Made by a program: the position numbers and the translations under genes. Below, in pieces: positions 34,975 to 43,933 of a stretch of DNA of 64,000 nt (position 1 is its first letter; the number at the start of each line of letters is the position of its first letter). The DNA is taken from contig JBGSUL010000032.1 of NCBI GenBank assembly GCA_041736155.1, positions 186,001 through 250,000 on the forward strand. The letters run 5' to 3'. Below the pieces are notes generated by a model, which was not told where the DNA came from, did not search any database, and was given only the letters and a program-made list of their open reading frames with translations. Source of the DNA: JANPLN01 sp041736155. GTDB taxonomy: Bacteria > Bdellovibrionota > Bdellovibrionia > Bdellovibrionales > JAGQZY01.

Positions 34975-35727
34975 ATGAAGTCACTTTTATTTTTTTCGTG
35001 TCTTATGTGCGTTGCTTTTAACGCTTTTGGCGATGAAGCTACAGATTCTAATACTTTTATCGGCGGTCCTATGGCGGGCGGAGAGATTTCTTCTTCGACA
35101 CCACAGCAAGAAGAAGTTGTGCAACCCACGCAACCACGAACCCCAGCTCCACAACGTGGAGGAGGCGGGGGACCACGTCGTACGCTCTCTTCTAGCAATC
35201 TTTGCAACTCAGGGCTTTCCATAGAATCAACCCCAGAGACACCAACTGCGAATGGACGTGGAGTGGCAACTTGCGAAATGATGTTGGACGATCAGTTTGC
35301 AGAGGCTTTGCAAAAATATATTCCTCTTTGTGCAAAAAGTGCCGCAGCTTCGCAGCACTGGGCTATTCCTACGCACGTGACGGTTCAGCAAATGGGTGGT
35401 TTTGCGGATCGCAAAATCAATACTCCCTCAGGTGAGGGCGACAGTTGGAGTCGCCACTCTGTGGGAAAAGCTCTGGATATCTCGGCGCTGATCATGAACC
35501 ATGGCGGCCCTTCCTACAAAATTGATTTAACTGATCGCACGCAAAATCAAAGTTTTTATGATGCCTTTCGTACCTGTTGGGATAATTCCATGAAGAGTTT
35601 TCTTGGGCAAAATTGCACCTGCTCCATTGGTCATCCTCACACGCATCCGCCATCGAACGAGCTCCACAACAATCACATGCATATTTCTTTGACGTGTCCA
35701 ACACAACCAAACGTGGCTGGGTGTTAG
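34975..35727 (+). CDS. Secreted LAS-type (extensin-like/VanY-like) metallopeptidase
   Basis: 250 residues. A signal peptide (SLLFFSCLMCVAF, cleavage near AFGDEA) precedes a Pro/Gly-rich linker and a ~150-residue domain with SRHSVGKALDIS (about residue 158; the HxxxxxxD zinc site) and a late HNNHMHISL (about residues 230-238). This is the arrangement of extensin-like C-terminal and D-Ala-D-Ala carboxypeptidase (LAS) folds. Several cysteines in the domain likely form disulfides. A cell-wall peptidase acting on self or prey murein is a reasonable inference; substrate is not shown. Confidence 0.75.
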   Translation: MKSLLFFSCLMCVAFNAFGDEATDSNTFIGGPMAGGEISSSTPQQEEVVQPTQPRTPAPQRGGGGGPRRTLSSSNLCNSGLSIESTPETPTANGRGVATCEMMLDDQFAEALQKYIPLCAKSAAASQHWAIPTHVTVQQMGGFADRKINTPSGEGDSWSRHSVGKALDISALIMNHGGPSYKIDLTDRTQNQSFYDAFRTCWDNSMKSFLGQNCTCSIGHPHTHPPSNELHNNHMHISLTCPTQPNVAGC

Positions 35728-35744
35728 AGTCCATCTAATCGTTG

Positions 35745-37517
35745 CTAAACTATGATTTCTTTCGACTCTTGATCTTCCATCAAGATGCTTTCCAGTTCTT
35801 GCACTGCTTTGGTGGTGTAGGAGCGAAATTCATTTTCATCTTCGCGTAGTTCATATTGCTTTTGCAAAAGCTTTTCATCATATGCACGAAAACGCTCGAT
35901 GGCTTTGAGGACAGTGCCCTCTGGACGTCCGCGCTTAATCATCACTTCTTTGGCCACTTCCAAACTGGTCATGTAAGTTTCGCGATGAATCGAGGTAATG
36001 CCCAACTCCATCAGATCGATGGCGTGTTGGCGATTGCGAGCACGAGCAATAATATCGAGATGGGGAAAGTGTGTCCGCGCCATTCTGGCCGCAGCCACAG
36101 AACTATCGGGATCATCAATAGCTAGGACCAAGTATTTCGCTCTTTTCGCCCCGGCAGATTCGAGTATGTCTCTGCGAGAGGCATCGCCATAATAAACTTT
36201 GTTGCCAAAACGACGCGCGGTTTCTACCTGCTGTGCATTTTGTTCGAGAACGGTGTAAACCACATTTTCTGCATTGAGAAAACGCACAACGATTTGTCCA
36301 AAGCGGCCAAAGCCGGCGACAATGACTTCCACATTGGTGGGAGGGATTTGGTCGTAGGGACGCTCAGAAATTTCTGAGAACTTGCGGAGATATTTTTGGT
36401 TGAAAGCGAAAAGAAAAGGAGTCACGGCCATACTCAGTGTGACGGAAGCATTGAGTAGGGAGGCAGATTCCGCATCCATTAAACCTTGTCCTAGCGCCGT
36501 ACTAAAAAGAACAAAGGCAAATTCCCCGCCGAGGGCCAAGTTGACGGCAATGTTTTTTGCAGTTTCTTTTCCGCGATGAAGAACTCGTGCCAAAAAATAG
36601 AGGACAAACGCTTTAAAAGCCATAAACGAAGCAGTGATGGCAAAAATCCATTGCGGTTGCTGGGCGAGAATCTGGAGATCTAGAGACATCCCCACGGCCA
36701 TAAAAAAGAGTCCCAACAAAAGCCCCTTAAACGGCGCAAGAGTGACCTCAAGCTCATGGCGGTACTCTGAGTTCGCTAATAACACTCCTGCAAGGAAAGC
36801 GCCTGTGGCCATGGACAATCCCGTGGATTCAAGGAGTAGTCCCGTACCGACGACAATCAACAGCGCCATGGCAGTGAAGATTTCTGGAGTGTCGGCATCA
36901 ACGATCAAACGGAGGGCATGGCGAATTAAATAATGTCCCGCAAAGATCAGAGCGAGAATGACGCCAATTCCCTTAAGTATAGCCAGAAAGTCGAGACCTT
37001 GGCTCGATGGAGCGAAAAAAGCCAGAGAGGATACAATGGGCACGACCGCCAGATCTTGGAACAACAGAATCGAAAAAACGTCGCGACCATGAGAGGTATT
37101 TAATTGATTGTTGTCCTCGAGAATTTGCAAACTGAAAGCGGTGGAAGACAAGGCGAGGGCAAATCCCGCAATGTACGAAAGCGCCAAAGGGAAGCCGAGC
37201 ATGAGCCCTAAGCCAGTGAATAAGCCACCGGTGAGCACCACTTGGAGAAGTCCAAGGCCAAAAATAGAATGGCGAAGTTGCCACAACTTACTCGGAGCCA
37301 GCTCAAGGCCGATAACAAAAAGAAGCAGAACAATGCCTAATTCCGAAAAATGTAGAACATCCTGAGTGCCGGAGATAAGTCCGAGAGCACTCGGGCCAAT
37401 CATAATACCGGCAGAAAGATAAGCAAGTATGGATCCCAAGCCAATTTTTTGGAACAAAGGCACAAAAACCACAGCAGCCATGGCAAGGGTCGTCAGCTCA
37501 ATAAGAATAGAATGCAT
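35745..37517 (-). CDS. Kef-type potassium/proton antiporter with RCK domain
   Basis: 590 residues, close to E. coli KefB/KefC. The N-terminal CPA2 antiporter domain has about 12-13 membrane helices with ALSSTAFSLQILED and LFQDLAVVPI. A TrkA-N/RCK nucleotide-binding domain (VIVAGFGRFGQIVVRFL, about residue 405) and a C-terminal helical tail follow. Such proteins export potassium in exchange for protons, often gated by nucleotides or glutathione conjugates. The neighbouring genes give no further clue. Confidence 0.92.
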   Translation of the reverse strand: MHSILIELTTLAMAAVVFVPLFQKIGLGSILAYLSAGIMIGPSALGLISGTQDVLHFSELGIVLLLFVIGLELAPSKLWQLRHSIFGLGLLQVVLTGGLFTGLGLMLGFPLALSYIAGFALALSSTAFSLQILEDNNQLNTSHGRDVFSILLFQDLAVVPIVSSLAFFAPSSQGLDFLAILKGIGVILALIFAGHYLIRHALRLIVDADTPEIFTAMALLIVVGTGLLLESTGLSMATGAFLAGVLLANSEYRHELEVTLAPFKGLLLGLFFMAVGMSLDLQILAQQPQWIFAITASFMAFKAFVLYFLARVLHRGKETAKNIAVNLALGGEFAFVLFSTALGQGLMDAESASLLNASVTLSMAVTPFLFAFNQKYLRKFSEISERPYDQIPPTNVEVIVAGFGRFGQIVVRFLNAENVVYTVLEQNAQQVETARRFGNKVYYGDASRRDILESAGAKRAKYLVLAIDDPDSSVAAARMARTHFPHLDIIARARNRQHAIDLMELGITSIHRETYMTSLEVAKEVMIKRGRPEGTVLKAIERFRAYDEKLLQKQYELREDENEFRSYTTKAVQELESILMEDQESKEIIV

Positions 37518-37649
37518 AATTTCCCCTTTTTGAAGAGCTTCATTATGCTCTCTGGAAGATGGAAAGTAAAAATGAAAATAAAGAAGATTTTTTTCATATT
37601 TACTTATGAAAGACAGATGAGAGAGAATAGAAGAATCTAAGGAGTATTT

Positions 37650-38237
37650 ATGCCGTCTTGTTGTCGTGTCGTTTTAACAGGTGGTCCTGGTGGCGGAAAA
37701 ACCACGGCAGCCGATCTTTATCGTCGTGAAATCGGCGACGATGTTGTCGTTGTGCCCGAGGCAGCCACCCTTTTGTATCTTGGAGGATTTCCTCGCCTCG
37801 GAGAGAACGGTGTAAGAATGGCCACTCAGCGTGCCATCTACCAAGTGCAAATGAATTTAGAAGACGCCCAATCAGCTCACTACAAGTCGCGAGTCCTTCT
37901 CTGTGACCGCGGAACAGTGGATGGGGCGGCATATTGGCCAGGCGAGAGTGCTGATTTCTTCTCTCACATGCAGACAACCCTCGAGAAAGAGTTAAGTCGC
38001 TATGATGCTGTTCTATTTTTCGAAACCGCGGCTGTTGGAGGAGTTTCCATTGAGGGCGGGAATCCCACGCGTCGAGAATCTTTGGAAGAAGCTCTTAAAA
38101 TTGATCAACGCCTGAAAGACCTCTGGTCGCAGCACCCCAACTTTGTGTTTATTCCGCACCAACATTCGTTTCTCAAAAAAGTACATTTGGGCCTTACACA
38201 ACTGGCGAGGATTGTAAGCCACGCTCAGAAACGGTAG
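37650..38237 (+). CDS. AAA_28 family P-loop ATPase/kinase
   Basis: 195 residues. Walker A is LTGGPGGGKTT (residues ~9-19), with a DRGTVDGAAYWPG block (about residue 91) and a kinase-like LFFETAA strand. This is the AAA_28 family (NadR/Ttd14-like small kinases) of unknown substrate in most bacteria. AAGGAG precedes the ATG by 5 nt. It stands alone, divergent from the Kef gene. Confidence 0.8.
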   Translation: MPSCCRVVLTGGPGGGKTTAADLYRREIGDDVVVVPEAATLLYLGGFPRLGENGVRMATQRAIYQVQMNLEDAQSAHYKSRVLLCDRGTVDGAAYWPGESADFFSHMQTTLEKELSRYDAVLFFETAAVGGVSIEGGNPTRRESLEEALKIDQRLKDLWSQHPNFVFIPHQHSFLKKVHLGLTQLARIVSHAQKR

Positions 38238-38346
38238 GGTGGCAGCGGTGTCCATTTCCTTGTTAACTTTCCAAAACATCGTTTCTTTTTTTCAACATTG
38301 AAAAAACAACTGATTTCATGAGAAGTTAGTATGTCATAACGTCTTT

Positions 38347-40170
38347 ATGTCCTCCTCCTCCTCTGCAAAACTATTTCTGTTAATACTCCTTATCTTCAAC
38401 TCTACGCGGGTACTTGCAATATCCTGTAAAGATCTTTTTGTTATCGACGGCGAAGCACACCCTTCTCTCAGTTCTACTCAACTTCAAAAACTGCAAAGAT
38501 TACAAACGGAACTCGATTCCATCGAAAATAACATTCGTTGGATTAAGGAACGTTATTGGACAATACGAGGAGTACCTCGAGCGGTTGGTTTTTTTGAGTT
38601 TTTAAAAGCAGACTACCGTAAAGAACAGAGACTGTTAACAGAGCACTTTAAACAGGCAAAAGCATTGCACGAACAAACCATTGCTGAGCTGACCATCCTT
38701 CTTCCTGACATGAAAAGTTGGATGTCTGAGGAGGCTCTGTATCGCTCTGATCTTCGCTGGCAGAAAATTTTGGATCAATTCGAAGTGATTGTTCCTGAAC
38801 TTCAGAAGAGCATTTCTTTGAATGAGTTTAGAGAAATTTCTCAGTTTAAAAGACTCATTGCGCGCGCGACAAGTTACCAGAAAACCGTGGAGCAAATATT
38901 ACGAGGGAAGCATCCCAAACAAGGGATTCAAAATATTGAAGGCTTACGACAACCTTTTTTTAACATAATCAGTGAAGTCCTGTGGGCATATTCAAAAGTT
39001 TCCATGGAATTATCAAAGGTTGATACTCCCGAAGCGCAAGCTCTCTTGAAACAGATAAAGAAAAACACAGAAATTATTTTTCTTGAGCTCGCAGTTCAAA
39101 ATTTTTCTCTTCTGGCAAATAACGACTCTCCCTCACCGTATCTGTCACGCTGGTATTTTTTGCACTGGCAATTTGTCATGAAAACATTGCCACATAGTCC
39201 AGCGATAGAACATTCCGTAGCATTAATGAGAGAGAGTCTATTTTTTGAAAAGGATCTTGAGGAGCCAACGATCGAGGAAGCTTCCGCTATTTTCAATCTT
39301 GTTAACTTTAAAAATTCTGTAACTGCAGAAAGGGATTCACAGCAATTGGCGCTCGGCGAACAAAAAGTTTGGAGTCACTTATCCAAATTAGGAGACTTGA
39401 TACAAAAATTTGATCTTTCTCTCAGCGAGACCCGTCGACGAACAGTTGCAGATCGAATCATTGACCTCATGATTTCCGCTGAGCTTAATGAACTCAGTCA
39501 TCTTCCTGCTAAAGATAGACTTTCGCATCAAGCGCGTTTAGAGGCGGCGGCGCACGCACTGCTCACGCTCAAGGGCCATTGGACTTTGGAATATACATGG
39601 ATTATCTCGCAAGCTTTCCGAGAATCTTCCGACGGCTTAACTCTGATCGAACCCAGAGATATTTTAGTCGAACCAGTTTATCGAAGACCAATTGATGCCC
39701 AAACTCTTGGCGTTAGATATAATTTTAAAAAACTCGAAGATATAATGACAACTGTCAGAGAATTAGGTGTTGCGGGCTCTTCCCAACAAATTATCAGTGG
39801 GTATCAATCCCTTATCACCATCGTGCGTGATGTCGTATCTTCGAACCAATTGCGCGATCTTGTTATCAACATGCAGCCTAAAACTCTTGAAATCATCGAC
39901 CTTCGAGTGGGCATTTTTTCATCAACGAGTCAGGTTAACCAGCAACCGTATGTTGTGTTAGATCATAAAACGAGAGAGTCTCTTTATCTCCTCAGCGTTG
40001 CGACGGAATATTTTAAAGTCCTTTTTGAAAAATTGGCTCTCCCAGAATGGGGAGTATTATCTCCTTGGCACGACAACAAAGCCCTCTTTGGTGAGTACAT
40101 ATATTTGTCAAAGCAATCAGAATATTACAACCGAATGATTAACAACCTTCTGTACGCTAAAGACAAATAA
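38347..40170 (+). CDS. Large secreted helical protein of unknown function
   Basis: 607 residues; the first ATG opens a signal peptide (LFLLILLIFNS, cleavage near VLAISC). The rest is almost all helical with heptad-like stretches (LQKLQRLQTELDSIENNIRWIKERY) and only two early cysteines. No domain is recognised. Its start lacks a clear ribosome binding site. It is monocistronic. A periplasmic or surface structural role is possible. Confidence 0.65.
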   Translation: MSSSSSAKLFLLILLIFNSTRVLAISCKDLFVIDGEAHPSLSSTQLQKLQRLQTELDSIENNIRWIKERYWTIRGVPRAVGFFEFLKADYRKEQRLLTEHFKQAKALHEQTIAELTILLPDMKSWMSEEALYRSDLRWQKILDQFEVIVPELQKSISLNEFREISQFKRLIARATSYQKTVEQILRGKHPKQGIQNIEGLRQPFFNIISEVLWAYSKVSMELSKVDTPEAQALLKQIKKNTEIIFLELAVQNFSLLANNDSPSPYLSRWYFLHWQFVMKTLPHSPAIEHSVALMRESLFFEKDLEEPTIEEASAIFNLVNFKNSVTAERDSQQLALGEQKVWSHLSKLGDLIQKFDLSLSETRRRTVADRIIDLMISAELNELSHLPAKDRLSHQARLEAAAHALLTLKGHWTLEYTWIISQAFRESSDGLTLIEPRDILVEPVYRRPIDAQTLGVRYNFKKLEDIMTTVRELGVAGSSQQIISGYQSLITIVRDVVSSNQLRDLVINMQPKTLEIIDLRVGIFSSTSQVNQQPYVVLDHKTRESLYLLSVATEYFKVLFEKLALPEWGVLSPWHDNKALFGEYIYLSKQSEYYNRMINNLLYAKDK

Positions 40171-40183
40171 TGTCGAATTTTCT

Positions 40184-40912
40184 CTACTGAGGCAAACGAC
40201 GCAAAAGCGAAAGAAAAATCCAAGTACTGCTGGTGATGATAACGACCGGTGCCGAACCAAACCACATGGCTGGACACCAGGGGCCGACTTGCCAGCGATA
40301 CCAGAGAGCATAGATAAAAATAGCGATACCGAGAGCTAAAACTGTTTGTGGGATGGGGACTTCCTCTACGGTCACATTTCTTACGATCGGATGCACAATC
40401 AGTCCAGAAGTATGGAAAGAGTGAAGTTGTAGAGACAGTTGTTCTGCTGCAAGAAGCATCTCGCTCTGGTTCCAACTCCAGCGTCCGGTTTTTATTGAGC
40501 CGCCAGATTTACGATAAATTAAAAGATGGTAACTGTGTGGTCCTTGAGCTCTCCCAATGGTTGCGACATGGACTTTTTCGATATCGTCGAGAGAGTAGAT
40601 TTGCTCTTTGCTGCGAAATAAGTTTTTTCGTTTAACAATAATGTCATTATTTTTGAGAAAAATTTCGACATCTTCGGTCCACAGAAACCCCACGACGCCA
40701 CCGTAGGCAAGCAGAGAACCAAGAATAAATACTGTGTTGAAAGACCTGTGGAAAAGTTGAAGGGTGTGAGTGGAATTGGGTGATAGAAAAAGAAACAGTC
40801 CTCCTAAGATTATAATCCCGACGAACAAGACACGGGTTTTCAACGACTGAGATTCAATGAGTAAAGAAGAGGCTTGCATGATGCTACTTATCGGAATAAT
40901 CAAAATGTACAT
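40184..40912 (-). CDS. Membrane protein with cytoplasmic PH-like domain
   Basis: Up to 242 residues (an ATG at 40879 is an alternative start; neither has a clear ribosome binding site). Two membrane helices near the N-terminus (VLFVGIIILGGLFLFL and FILGSLLAYGGVVGF), a soluble ~90-residue part (NNDIIVKRKNLFRSKEQIYSLDDIEKVHV) of PH-like type, and two helices at the C-terminus. No catalytic motif. Convergent with the helical secreted gene, 13 nt away. Confidence 0.6.
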   Translation of the reverse strand: MYILIIPISSIMQASSLLIESQSLKTRVLFVGIIILGGLFLFLSPNSTHTLQLFHRSFNTVFILGSLLAYGGVVGFLWTEDVEIFLKNNDIIVKRKNLFRSKEQIYSLDDIEKVHVATIGRAQGPHSYHLLIYRKSGGSIKTGRWSWNQSEMLLAAEQLSLQLHSFHTSGLIVHPIVRNVTVEEVPIPQTVLALGIAIFIYALWYRWQVGPWCPAMWFGSAPVVIITSSTWIFLSLLRRLPQ

Positions 40913-40985
40913 AAGGAGACTGTCTCAAGATAAGACAGCAAGGGTTTCATCCGAGCGCGTCCTGAAATTTCGGTCCCAACCAATG

Positions 40986-42347
40986 CTACAAAAAATTTTC
41001 GCCGACGAGAGCTTTAACGATGTCCTTGTTGGTGATGCCTTCAGTTTCCCGCTCACAGGCTCCACAGAAGATGCGATCTATGTAGTAAGTCATATACAGT
41101 CCGCCGATCTGTGTTTCCACGGCTTGGGCCAAGGTGGGGCAATTATGCATGACCACGGCGGCTTCGAGATTGGTATGATATGAGCGAGGATCAATATTAA
41201 AACTGCTGATCAAAACATCTTCTCTATCGCGAACAGCACTTTTTGTGTGTATTCGCCAACGGGCCGTGGGTGGGGTAAGGCTGTGGTTCCCTGCGAGGGC
41301 TCCCAAACTTGAAAGAGGATAGACGTATTGTTTTTTGGTGGAGCCCTGCTGAGCTCGTAACATTAATAAGGCCGTGAGCGGTTTATCCAACCAGCCAAAT
41401 CCATAACCTGTTTTGTTAGTAAATACGTCTATATTTTGTAGGGTTAACTTCTTTCTCAGTGTATTAAAAATTTTTTCCATTCTATAGATTGGTAAATAAT
41501 ATTGATTTTCAACCAGAAGGTTTCGCTCAGTTCCTGCCAAAAACTCGAGGAACAGTTGGGTCGAGCCTTTGAATTTGAGTGCTCGATCCGAAAGATCAGA
41601 TTGATGATTTTTGCTATCCAAATGAACTAAGCTCAGAAACCGAGGGTTGTCAGCGGCAAACGATACCATCGGGCAGGAGTGGCGTTGAGCTGTTTGCAAA
41701 AAAGTATTGTTCTGGAGACTCAGCAGCACTTGCCAATCTCGCACATTTTTAGCCAAGCAGGAGGCTTCAAAAGCCGTGCTCGATTTGCCTGGGAGGGCTC
41801 TGGTGATGAAACCGTTTCGTAAGATTTGATTAAAATCACTGAGAGCTTTTTGTGCACTGGGACCGTAAACGAGTACATCCTGGTCGATATAGTTCATGTC
41901 TTTGGATAATCCAAAGTACTCATCCTTGCTGTTACGGCCGCCGACGATGTAACCATTGTCATCGACCACGAGGAGTTTAATGTGATTGCGATGATTTTTA
42001 GCCGGAGGAAAAAACCAAGGGTCGCTGTAAATCAGAAGAGGAATATTATATTTTTTTAAGTAAGCAGCAAGGTTGGTCCGTTCTTCGCCAGTGTTATCAT
42101 AACTATCGAGAATAAACCGGACTTGAACCCCTTGCTTTGCTTTATTTATGAGTTCGTCCAAAAGAAGTTTGGTGCTCGTATCACAGGCATTGAACTCGTA
42201 GGTCATAAACGAGATTTGCTTTTGCGCCTCTTTGATCAACTGAAGGCGCGCCAAAAGACTTTCTTCACCTGTTCTTAAAAAGAAAACATCATCTGCAAAA
42301 ACTGAGAAAGCAAAAAGCTGAAAACAGAAAATAAAGATAAGCCGCAT
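40986..42347 (-). CDS. Secreted phospholipase D-like protein with two HKD motifs
   Basis: 453 residues with a signal peptide (IFIFCFQLFAFSVFA). Two complete HKD motifs are visible: NHIKLLVVDD (about residues 121-130) and IHTKSAVRDR (about residue 365). That is the two-domain PLD layout of phospholipases and cardiolipin-synthase-like enzymes. It could hydrolyse or transfer phospholipid head groups in the periplasm or outside the cell; in a predator, prey membrane lipids are a natural substrate (inference). A C-terminal extension has a CGAC pair. Confidence 0.87.
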   Translation of the reverse strand: MRLIFIFCFQLFAFSVFADDVFFLRTGEESLLARLQLIKEAQKQISFMTYEFNACDTSTKLLLDELINKAKQGVQVRFILDSYDNTGEERTNLAAYLKKYNIPLLIYSDPWFFPPAKNHRNHIKLLVVDDNGYIVGGRNSKDEYFGLSKDMNYIDQDVLVYGPSAQKALSDFNQILRNGFITRALPGKSSTAFEASCLAKNVRDWQVLLSLQNNTFLQTAQRHSCPMVSFAADNPRFLSLVHLDSKNHQSDLSDRALKFKGSTQLFLEFLAGTERNLLVENQYYLPIYRMEKIFNTLRKKLTLQNIDVFTNKTGYGFGWLDKPLTALLMLRAQQGSTKKQYVYPLSSLGALAGNHSLTPPTARWRIHTKSAVRDREDVLISSFNIDPRSYHTNLEAAVVMHNCPTLAQAVETQIGGLYMTYYIDRIFCGACERETEGITNKDIVKALVGENFL

Positions 42348-42510
42348 GAATCCCCCCTAGAGGATAGGCGCACGATATTTCAAACGATCTTTTTGCTCAA
42401 TATTTATACGCAGAAGGGACTATTTATGTACAAACTTCAGATCGAAGACAGCCCCAGATTCTGAAAACTGTACGGAATACAGAATATTGAAAGCTACTGG
42501 ATTTAGCCCT

Positions 42511-42629
42511 ATTGTCCATTCTCTAGTGTCTAGATTCTAAATTTTGCGCCACTGTGCTTCGCACATCAACGTGCTTGGAGCGGAGAATGGACAATGGAGA
42601 ATAGAGGAAATTTTGCTGGCGCAAAATTT
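42511..42629. repeat. Interleaved inverted repeats beside tRNA-Ser
   Basis: ATTGTCCATTCTC (42511-42523) pairs perfectly with 42583-42595, and AAATTTTGCGCC (42539-42550) pairs perfectly with 42618-42629. The pairs are interleaved, so they cannot all form in one simple fold. In addition 42608-42616 and 42621-42629 form a 9-bp hairpin with TGGC loop directly at the tRNA 3' end, which can serve as its terminator. Confidence 0.7.
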
Positions 42630-42717
42630 GGCGGAGGATGCGAGATTCGAACTCGCGTTACCTTTTGGGTAAACTCGCTTTCCAAGCGAGCGGATTCAGC
42701 CACTCTCCCAATCCTCC
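42629..42717 (-). tRNA. tRNA-Ser (GGA anticodon)
   Basis: On the minus strand an 89-nt class II tRNA: acceptor GGAGGAT pairs with ATCCTCC, followed by discriminator G and an encoded CCA. Anticodon stem CTCGC/GCGAG surrounds TTGGAAA, giving anticodon GGA, which reads UCC and UCU. The long variable arm is present (stem around ACCCAAAAGGT), and the T arm is GCGAGTTCGAATCTCGC. Confidence 0.96.
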
Positions 42718-42794
42718 ACTTATGTTTCTAGTGGGAATTGCGTTAAAAGGGAAGGCGCACCGATCCAAAGGGTTGGTTGGGCTGAGATTTTCAA

Positions 42795-42829
42795 AAAAAA
42801 AGGCCTCGCTGGGAGCGAAGCCTTTTTTT
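42795..42829. terminator. Bidirectional intrinsic terminator
   Basis: Arms 42795-42810 and 42814-42829 (AAAAAAAGGC-C-TCGCT with AGCGA-A-GCCTTTTTTT) pair with a single mismatch around a GGG loop. Runs of A on one side and T on the other make it work in both directions. It ends the leftward 42853-43719 gene. Confidence 0.8.
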
Positions 42830-42852
42830 GCTTTAACGTAGGAATCTTGTTT

Positions 42853-43719
42853 TTACGGGGTTGTAGTAACAGACACCGGCGCGTTGCTTGTACTTAAAAG
42901 TCCTTCGACGATGACAACAAGTTCACTTTTTGGCGCTTTCATAGACTCAAGAACAGGAGCCAATTGAGCCTCGGTACCTTTTTGGATTGTTTGAGTCAAA
43001 AGTTGAACAGCCATTTGCGCTTCGCTTTGAATAGCCTCGACTTGTGCAGACGCAGCAGCTAGGGCGGCGCTTTGCGCTGCTATAGCTTGGCAAAAGTTGC
43101 TGGAGGGTTGCATATCAAGAACGTCACCAGCATCATTTTTACAACCAGAAGCGGTGATTTTGGCTTGGATGATGTTAAGAACTGAACAGCTGCGAGCAGA
43201 AGAAGACAGAATAACGTTATCACGTGTCGGCGCAGGGGCAGGAGCCTGTATTCCCTGTTGAGACATGTACGCTGTTGCATTTAAACGCAAAAAGACAGGT
43301 CTTGCTTCTTCTACAGTCATATTATTGTCAGCTGCATATTTTTGGACGGCCGCATCGATGTCAGCAGCAGGAACGTCTTTTTCGATAGAGGCAATAAGTT
43401 CTGTAACTTGGTCTTCATAAACCTTAGCGGCATCTTCATAAGCTGACACTTTTACTTCATTAGCAGCGATCGCATCGTTTACAAATGTGACAGGAGAAGA
43501 GACAAACTGCTGAGTAGAAACACGCAAGGCGGAGAGAGAGGCTTGAGAACCGATAGCGGCCATCACGTCAGCATTGGTGATGAGTTCCATTTGTGAGCTA
43601 CAAGTGACGGCGTAAATAAGATCAACCTGTGCTTGCTGTTCAGCGGAAACTTCTTGAGCAAAAGCATTACAAGTTAAGCTTGTAACGGCCAGTGTAATTA
43701 AAGCGAAAGTGTATTTCAT
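42853..43719 (-). CDS. Secreted helical protein of unknown function
   Basis: 288 residues from the ATG at 43719, chosen for AAGGAG 6 nt upstream and a signal peptide (FALITLAVTSLTC, cleavage near AFAQEV). The mature part is Ala-rich and helical with five cysteines (VTCSSQ, RSCSVL, SGCKND, NFCQAI). Its early C-S-S-Q-M-E and overall build resemble the neighbouring 43934-44770 gene, which starts with LYCTENEQ. Both belong to the left arm of the divergon at 43-62 kb by strand and position, although a terminator separates them. Confidence 0.65.
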   Translation of the reverse strand: MKYTFALITLAVTSLTCNAFAQEVSAEQQAQVDLIYAVTCSSQMELITNADVMAAIGSQASLSALRVSTQQFVSSPVTFVNDAIAANEVKVSAYEDAAKVYEDQVTELIASIEKDVPAADIDAAVQKYAADNNMTVEEARPVFLRLNATAYMSQQGIQAPAPAPTRDNVILSSSARSCSVLNIIQAKITASGCKNDAGDVLDMQPSSNFCQAIAAQSAALAAASAQVEAIQSEAQMAVQLLTQTIQKGTEAQLAPVLESMKAPKSELVVIVEGLLSTSNAPVSVTTTP

Positions 43720-43879
43720 AAAAACTCCTTTAAGTTTCAAAATTTTCAGACTCATACGTAGCACAATAAAATAAAAATGAGACTGAAAAACAAGCACCAT
43801 GAAAATTAGACAGAGCTTTTAAAAAATTTATTTGGCGTTTTTGAGAGAGAAAAGCGAAGTTTCGACCACATGTCAAAAA

Positions 43880-43904
43880 CCATCAGTTCATGATGAACTG
43901 ATGG
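43880..43904 (-). terminator. Intrinsic terminator of the left operon
   Basis: CCATCAGTTCAT (43880-43891) pairs with ATGAACTGATGG (43893-43904) around a single base. On the minus strand it is followed by TTTTTG, as in an intrinsic terminator. It lies 30 nt after the stop of the 43934-44770 gene. Confidence 0.75.
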
Positions 43905-43933
43905 CGTAAGAAAAGAAATTATTTTTGTTCTAA

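Noticed and set aside
42638..42841. Plus-strand frame across the tRNA gene
   Set aside because: It runs over the antisense of a complete tRNA-Ser and the terminator; no signal or domain.
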